A DNA stretch of 64,000 nucleotides, from the NCBI RefSeq assembly GCF_026017845.1, contig NZ_CP100416.1:9868711-9932710 (forward strand). Direction: 5' to 3'. Shown here in pieces: positions 59,882-64,000 of this stretch. Position 1 is the stretch's first letter. The number at the start of each line of letters is the position of its first letter. The stretch is from Amycolatopsis mediterranei. Lineage in GTDB: Bacteria > Actinomycetota > Actinomycetes > Mycobacteriales > Pseudonocardiaceae. A program made the translations under genes and the position numbers. Below the pieces are notes generated by a model, which did no database searches, was not told the origin of the DNA, and was given only the letters and a program-made list of their open reading frames with translations.

Positions 59882-62308
59882 TCAGTCCTCCGCGCGCCGC
59901 CGGCGGCGGGGCGTGGCGCCCGTGCCGCCGTTGGCGGCCAGCAGTTCGCTCACCGAGCGGCCCGCTGCGTGGGAACCGCTGCCGGGAGTCGGCTCGGGGG
60001 CCGCACGGTGGCCGTTGCGGGCTCCGTTGTGGCCGTTGCCGTTCTGCTGCTGCTCGACATCCGCCGGGTCGACCGGGGCCATCCCGCGGCGGGACATCGA
60101 GGCCCGCTCCGCGACCATGCCTTCCCAGGCCGGGGGCTCGCCGTCCGGGCGACGGCGGCGGCCTCCGCCCGGTGGCTCCGGTGCCGGCGGCACGGCCGGC
60201 ATCTGCTGAGAGTCCTCCGGCTTGCGGCGGCGGCCGCCGGAGCGGCCCTGGAAGTTGCGGACCGACTCCGGCAACGTCGGGTTCACCATCGGCGCCTCGG
60301 CCTTGGCGGCCTCCGCCGGCGCGCGGTGCGAACCGCCGTGCGAACCACCGTGGCGGGACGGCGGCTCCTCCAGGATCGGCGACATGTCGGCCCGCGAGAA
60401 CTGCTCCAGCCGCGACGGGCGGCGGCTGTCGGCCGCCGGGACCGGCGTGGTCGGCGGCACCACCGGGGGCAGGTCCGTACGCGACGGCTGCCGCGGCGAC
60501 GGGCCGTTGCTCGGCACCGGTGTCGTCGGCGGGACCACCGGCGGGATGTCGGTGCGGGACGCCGCGGCGTCCCGCGGCATCGGCGCCTTCGGCTCGGGCG
60601 GCTTCGGCCGGTTCGGCCGCTGGCGCTCGGCGAAGTCGTCGCGGTTCTGGAAGGCCGCGCTGAGGTCCTTGACCGGCCGGATGTCCGAACGCGACATTTC
60701 GGACGGCTTCGGCGGCGGCACACTGGCCGCCGGACGGCCCGGCACCGGCCGCGGCGGCTCAGGCGCCTTGCGGGGATCGGGCCGCACGCCGTTCGGCTGC
60801 CCGCCGTTCGGCTGCCCGCCGTTCGGCTGCCCGCCGACGCGCGGAAGGTCCGTCCGCGACCTCTCGACGCGCGGAATGTCCGTCCGCGACGCTTCGGACC
60901 GCGGGACGTTCGGCCGCGGCATCTCCACCCGGGGAATGTCCGGACGCGACATCTCCACACGCGGAATGTCCGGACGCGACATCTCCACACGCGGAATGTC
61001 CGGCCTGGACATCTCGACGCGGGGAATATCGGGCCGCGACATCTCGACCCGAGGGATGTCCGACCGCGACGCTTCCGCGCGCGGAACGTTCGGCCGCGGC
61101 GCCTCGGGCCGCGGCATGTTCGGCCGCGGCGCCTCGACGCGCGGGATGTCCGGACGCGACATCTCGACGCGCGGGATATCGGGCCGCGACATCTCCACCC
61201 GCGGGATATCGGGCCGTGACATCTCGACAGGGCGGATGTCCGAGCGCGACATCTCGGCCCGGCGTGCGGGCGGCGGCTCGGGGCGGCGGATTTCCGTCTT
61301 GGGCTCCTGCGGTCGGCGGATCTCGGTCTTCGGCTCCTGTGGGCGCCGGATCTCGGTCTGGGGGTCGGGCCGCGGCACGTCCCGGCGCGTCGGCTCGGCG
61401 GCGGCCTCCGGACGGCGCTCGGGCTGCTTCGCGACTTCGTCCTGCTTCGGCAGCCGCATCGGCTGCGACTCGGCCTGGCGGCGCGCCGCCTCGGCCCGCA
61501 GTTCGGCGGCCTTCAGCTCGCGCTGCGCGGCGTTCAGCGCCGGGTCGACCGGCGGCACCGGCGGGCGGCGCTCGCTCAGCGGCTTCGGCCGGGCCATCTG
61601 CTGGGTGCTCTGCACGGAGACGTTCGCCGGCGTCTTCGGGACCGGCTTGCCGCCGAAGCCCTTGCCCTTGCCGAGGCCCTTGCCGTTCACCGGCTTGCCG
61701 TTCGAGGCCTTGCGGCGGCGCTCGTCGAGGACGCGGTCGATCAGCTCGGTCGGCCGCTCGCCGCCCTCGACCACCGGCTTCTTCCCGGCCATCAGCTGGG
61801 CGGGCTTCTTCTTCGGCGCGCTGTCGGGAATCATGCGGTTCTCGTCGGACACCTTGCGCATCCGGGTCGCCTGCGCGGTCAGCGCGACGCGCTCGAGCAG
61901 CACCTCGCCGCCGAACAGCGACTGGAGGCTGTCGCGCAGCGCGGACACTTCGGCGCGCAGCGCCTCCAGCTCCTCGCGGCCCTTGGAGTCGGCCGCGGTG
62001 CGGTTCTCCGCCTCCATCTCCAGCTCGTACTCGCGCCGGGCCGCGATCTCGCGTTCCAGCTCCAGTTCGTACACAGCCTGCGCCTCGGCGACCGCGTCCT
62101 CGCTCTGTGCCGCGCTCTTGCGGTACTTCACGGCGAGAAAAGCGCCGATCAGGGCGGCCCAGAGGGCCGCGACGATCCCGAGCCGGAGATAACGGAGATC
62201 GTCGCTGAGCACCAGTGCGAGGGTGGCTCCGATGGCGAGGACAAAGCCGACAACAAGCCACGGCCTGCCCAGTAGGCGGCCGCGCGAGTCGTCACCCACG
62301 CCGGTCAT
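59882..62308 (-). CDS. DUF6779-type membrane protein with long repeat-rich tail
   Basis: An 808-aa protein. Two N-terminal transmembrane helices (about 14-31 and 40-58) are followed by a coiled coil (about 65-130: EAQAVYELELEREIAARREY then SLQSLFGGEVLLE) and a disordered, Pro/Arg-rich tail of about 640 residues. The tail has 14 perfect or near-perfect 10-aa units of the type VEMSRPDIPR (plus-strand 60839-61258) and later scattered SRTDIPPV copies. The mycobacterial equivalent is an Ala/Arg/Pro-rich membrane protein (Rv3604c). Function unknown. ATG 62308 is supported by TACGGT at leaderless spacing. Confidence 0.7.
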   Translation of the reverse strand: MTGVGDDSRGRLLGRPWLVVGFVLAIGATLALVLSDDLRYLRLGIVAALWAALIGAFLAVKYRKSAAQSEDAVAEAQAVYELELEREIAARREYELEMEAENRTAADSKGREELEALRAEVSALRDSLQSLFGGEVLLERVALTAQATRMRKVSDENRMIPDSAPKKKPAQLMAGKKPVVEGGERPTELIDRVLDERRRKASNGKPVNGKGLGKGKGFGGKPVPKTPANVSVQSTQQMARPKPLSERRPPVPPVDPALNAAQRELKAAELRAEAARRQAESQPMRLPKQDEVAKQPERRPEAAAEPTRRDVPRPDPQTEIRRPQEPKTEIRRPQEPKTEIRRPEPPPARRAEMSRSDIRPVEMSRPDIPRVEMSRPDIPRVEMSRPDIPRVEAPRPNMPRPEAPRPNVPRAEASRSDIPRVEMSRPDIPRVEMSRPDIPRVEMSRPDIPRVEMSRPDIPRVEMPRPNVPRSEASRTDIPRVERSRTDLPRVGGQPNGGQPNGGQPNGVRPDPRKAPEPPRPVPGRPAASVPPPKPSEMSRSDIRPVKDLSAAFQNRDDFAERQRPNRPKPPEPKAPMPRDAAASRTDIPPVVPPTTPVPSNGPSPRQPSRTDLPPVVPPTTPVPAADSRRPSRLEQFSRADMSPILEEPPSRHGGSHGGSHRAPAEAAKAEAPMVNPTLPESVRNFQGRSGGRRRKPEDSQQMPAVPPAPEPPGGGRRRRPDGEPPAWEGMVAERASMSRRGMAPVDPADVEQQQNGNGHNGARNGHRAAPEPTPGSGSHAAGRSVSELLAANGGTGATPRRRRRAED
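60839..61258 (-). repeat. 14 tandem 30-bp (10-aa) coding repeats
   Basis: Fourteen in-phase 30-bp units encode VEMSRPDIPR-type decapeptides within the DUF6779-type protein. Variants include VEAPRPNMPR, AEASRSDIPR and VERSRTDLPR. Next to it (about 60785-60835) a shorter GGQPN repeat occurs three times. Confidence 0.85.
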
Positions 62309-62315
62309 GACTGAC

Positions 62316-62321
62316 ACCGTA
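62316..62321 (-). promoter_or_regulatory. -10 element before the DUF6779-type gene
   Basis: On the minus strand TACGGT is 7 nt from ATG 62308, consistent with a leaderless start. Confidence 0.45.
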
Positions 62322-62377
62322 CCTGCTCGTAATCCGAACGAGACCTACTCGGTCCAGCGAGCGGTGGGATTCCAGCG

Positions 62378-62839
62378 CTAACCGGTCGTCCCGCGGGTGC
62401 GCTCACGATCGTGGTCGCGAGGGGTCCGGCAGCAGTGTTCTAGCCACAAAGCCGCTGCTACCAGGGCCGCGGAAGACACCGCGCCGACCACCGCGGCGCG
62501 CGTGTCGAGCACCGCGGCGACGAGTTCGTCACGTCGGGGAAAAAGGTAGGCGAGGGCCGCGAGCCAGGCGCCCGCCATGAACGCTCCGGCGAGTGACGAA
62601 GCCTTGGCGAGGGCCACCGATCGGGCGACCCCGATCGCGCCGACGACCCGGCCGTTCTTGATGCGCGACCGGACCGAGAAGGCGAGGACGACCTCGATGA
62701 CGGCGAGCACGGCGAAGGTGACACCGGCGAGCAGCGGCAGCTGCGGCAGCGAGCCGTAGGCCGTCTGGAAGAGCAGGTAGCCGAGCCCGAGGCCGAGCAG
62801 CCCGGCGACCACGAGGTCGCGAGGCCGGGTGAAGTGCAT
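62378..62839 (-). CDS. DUF3180 membrane protein
   Basis: A 153-aa protein with four membrane helices (about 12-28, 35-55, 78-102, 112-132), starting MHFTRPRDLVVAGLLGLGLG. It is the DUF3180 family, found beside folK and the pantothenate genes in actinobacteria (Rv3605c in M. tuberculosis). Function unknown. The fol genes expected upstream are not seen; a MerR gene is divergent instead. Confidence 0.85.
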   Translation of the reverse strand: MHFTRPRDLVVAGLLGLGLGYLLFQTAYGSLPQLPLLAGVTFAVLAVIEVVLAFSVRSRIKNGRVVGAIGVARSVALAKASSLAGAFMAGAWLAALAYLFPRRDELVAAVLDTRAAVVGAVSSAALVAAALWLEHCCRTPRDHDRERTRGTTG

Positions 62840-62845
62840 GCCTCA

Positions 62846-62851
62846 ACCGTA
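62846..62851 (-). promoter_or_regulatory. -10 element before the DUF3180 gene
   Basis: On the minus strand TACGGT is 6 nt from ATG 62839, divergent from the MerR control region. Confidence 0.45.
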
Positions 62852-62862
62852 CCGTGGAAGAG

Positions 62863-62893
62863 TTGACTCTCCACCGACTGGAGAGTTCATCAT
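62863..62893 (+). promoter_or_regulatory. MerR-type autoregulated promoter with dyad
   Basis: ACTCTCCA (62866-62873) and TGGAGAGT (62879-62886) form an exact 8-bp dyad with a 5-bp centre. TTGACT (62863-62868) and CATCAT (62888-62893) would be -35 and -10 with a 19-bp spacer, the MerR-type geometry. If so, the true start could be GTG 62901, at leaderless spacing, instead of ATG 62892. Confidence 0.5.
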
Positions 62894-63836
62894 GCGTCTT
62901 GTGGGCACCACCGCGACCTTCACCATCGGCGAGCTGTCCCGGCGGACCGGCCTGCCGGTCAAGACCATCCGCTTCTACTCGGACGAAGGCCTCCTGCCGC
63001 CGACCGACCGGACGGACGCCGGCTACCGGCTCTACGACGCGGCGGCGATGGCCCGCCTGGAGCTGGTCCGCACGCTGCGGGAGCTGGGTCTCGGCCTCGC
63101 CGACGTCTCCGCCGCCCTGACCCAGTCGACGACCGTCGGCGAGCTGGCGGTCCGGCACGTCGAGGCCCTCGACGAGCAGATCCGGCGGCTGCGGCTGCGC
63201 CGGGCGGTGCTGCGCGCGGTGGCCAAGCGCAATTCCGAACTGGAGGAAGTGAACCTGATGAACCGTCTCGCGTCGATGTCCGACGAGGAGCGCAAGCGGC
63301 TGGTCGACGAGTTCTGGGACGAAATGGTCGCCGGTCTCGACGTCGACCAGGAGTTCTACCGCCGGATGCGCGCCGGAAAGCCGGAGCTGCCCGACGACCC
63401 GACACCCGAGCAGCTCGAGGCCTGGATCGAGTTCGCCGAGCTGGTCCAGGACCCCGCGTTCCGGGCCTTGATCCGCAAGATGAGCGAAACCCAGGCCCAG
63501 CAGATCCAGGACGGCGAGTTCCAGCAGCCGGCGGAGGCCTGGCGAACCCACTGGAACGAGTGGATGGCCCGCGCCCAGGAGGCTGTCGATGCCGGAGAAA
63601 CCCCGACGTCCGAACGGGGGCAAGCGCTTGCGGCCGACATCGCGGCGGCCTCCGCACGACCCGACCAGGACGCGGGCTCGGCCGAGTTCCGCAGCGAGCT
63701 GGCGGACCGCTTCGCCGCCAGCGGCGACCCGCGCGCCGAGCGCTACTGGCAGTTGCTCGCCATCATCAACGGCTGGCCGCCGGTCGCGACCACGCAGCCC
63801 GCGGTCGGTTTCATGATCGCGGCTCTGCGCGGCTGA
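62892..63836 (+). CDS. MerR-family transcriptional regulator
   Basis: A 314-aa regulator. The winged HTH (about 10-80) starts FTIGELSRRTGLPVKTIRFY with the usual DEGLLPPTDRTDAGYRLYD, followed by a coiled-coil dimerisation helix (VEALDEQIRRLRLRRAVLR) and a helical effector domain of about 190 residues with no metal-binding Cys cluster. It resembles the TipAS-like group that senses drugs or other small molecules. ATG 62892 is used; GTG 62901 would suit the promoter better. Confidence 0.83.
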   Translation: MRLVGTTATFTIGELSRRTGLPVKTIRFYSDEGLLPPTDRTDAGYRLYDAAAMARLELVRTLRELGLGLADVSAALTQSTTVGELAVRHVEALDEQIRRLRLRRAVLRAVAKRNSELEEVNLMNRLASMSDEERKRLVDEFWDEMVAGLDVDQEFYRRMRAGKPELPDDPTPEQLEAWIEFAELVQDPAFRALIRKMSETQAQQIQDGEFQQPAEAWRTHWNEWMARAQEAVDAGETPTSERGQALAADIAAASARPDQDAGSAEFRSELADRFAASGDPRAERYWQLLAIINGWPPVATTQPAVGFMIAALRG

Positions 63837-64000
63837 CCGCACCGGAACGGCACTTCGGCGACGGCCCGGCGGTGATCGGTAACGGTCACTTCCGGTTCAC
63901 CGATAAGCCATCTTCGCCCACCGGCCGCTCGGGGGACCCCCGGTTTCAACGTTACTCGCGAGGACCGACAATTCCGGGTCCGCGCACCCGGGTTGTCCAC
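63837..64000. other. Intergenic sequence at the right edge
   Basis: No gene is supported here. An open minus-strand frame reaching the edge mainly shadows the MerR 3' end and has no ribosome site. CTCGGGGGACCCCCGG near 63930 is a small GC hairpin, possibly the MerR terminator. Confidence 0.4.

Noticed and set aside
60839..61258. CRISPR-like repeat series
   Set aside because: It is an in-frame protein-coding repeat with no spacers.
63743..64000. Minus-strand ORF at the right edge
   Set aside because: It overlaps the MerR 3' end, has no ribosome site or recognisable domain, and its composition is that of a shadow frame.

Overview
This window is high-GC (about 70%) actinobacterial chromosome, most likely from a Pseudonocardiaceae genus such as Amycolatopsis. 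The evidence is gene content (Lsr2, MhuD, ClpC, BTAD regulators, DrrAB-type exporters), GTG/TTG starts, many TANNNT boxes placed 6-7 nt before a start codon, and gene order. Several blocks follow the order I recall for Mycobacterium tuberculosis Rv3579c-Rv3605c: cysS-rlmB, carbonic anhydrase-mutY, mhuD, clpC, lsr2, lysS, coaX-panD-panC-DUF2520, and the DUF6779/DUF3180 membrane genes. Accessory blocks are inserted between these anchors. No rRNA, tRNA, CRISPR array, transposase or integrase was seen.

Layout: 1-3.7 kb holds two PPOX/F420-type flavoproteins, a HAD hydrolase, cysS and rlmB. 3.8-16.5 kb is accessory: an MBOAT acyltransferase, a histidine phosphatase, a transglutaminase-like protein, a compact membrane/cupin/HD three-gene module, a class II aldolase, a DivIVA-like coiled-coil protein, two tandem DUF445 membrane proteins, and a znuA-znuC-znuB zinc importer with a Zur-like box. 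16.7-26.2 kb has a LacI regulator, beta-carbonic anhydrase, a glycosyltransferase, mutY, a Tat-exported amidase, an alpha/beta hydrolase, an M1 peptidase lipoprotein, an AAA ATPase, mhuD and a sirtuin.

26.3-33.3 kb is the most unusual part. It is a tightly packed operon encoding a zinc-ribbon M48 membrane protease, a TraG/VirD4-like coupling ATPase, a small unknown protein, a 694-aa toxin-like protein (RelA/SpoT-like region, HEKTH zincin motif, Pro/Glu tail) with a second gene nested out of frame inside it, a DUF4913-like protein and a zinc-ribbon membrane protein. No relaxase, VirB4 or integrase accompanies it. 33.3-46.4 kb carries further accessory genes: secreted and membrane proteins, an EEP-family phosphatase, a drrAB-type exporter beside a 1055-aa BTAD/NB-ARC regulator, a second M1 peptidase, pyroglutamyl peptidase, an Hsp70-like membrane protein, and a toxin-antitoxin pair whose toxin is frameshifted.

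46.4-62.9 kb returns to the conserved backbone: clpC, an iron-box-controlled FhuF-type reductase, an AraC regulator, lsr2, lysS, a methyltransferase, a truncated DUF6640 gene behind a MerR/SoxR-type promoter, the pantothenate/CoA block, a PrsW-type protease, a repeat-rich DUF6779 protein and DUF3180. A MerR regulator ends the window. Intergenic regions hold several striking palindromes and periodic repeats, listed as findings.
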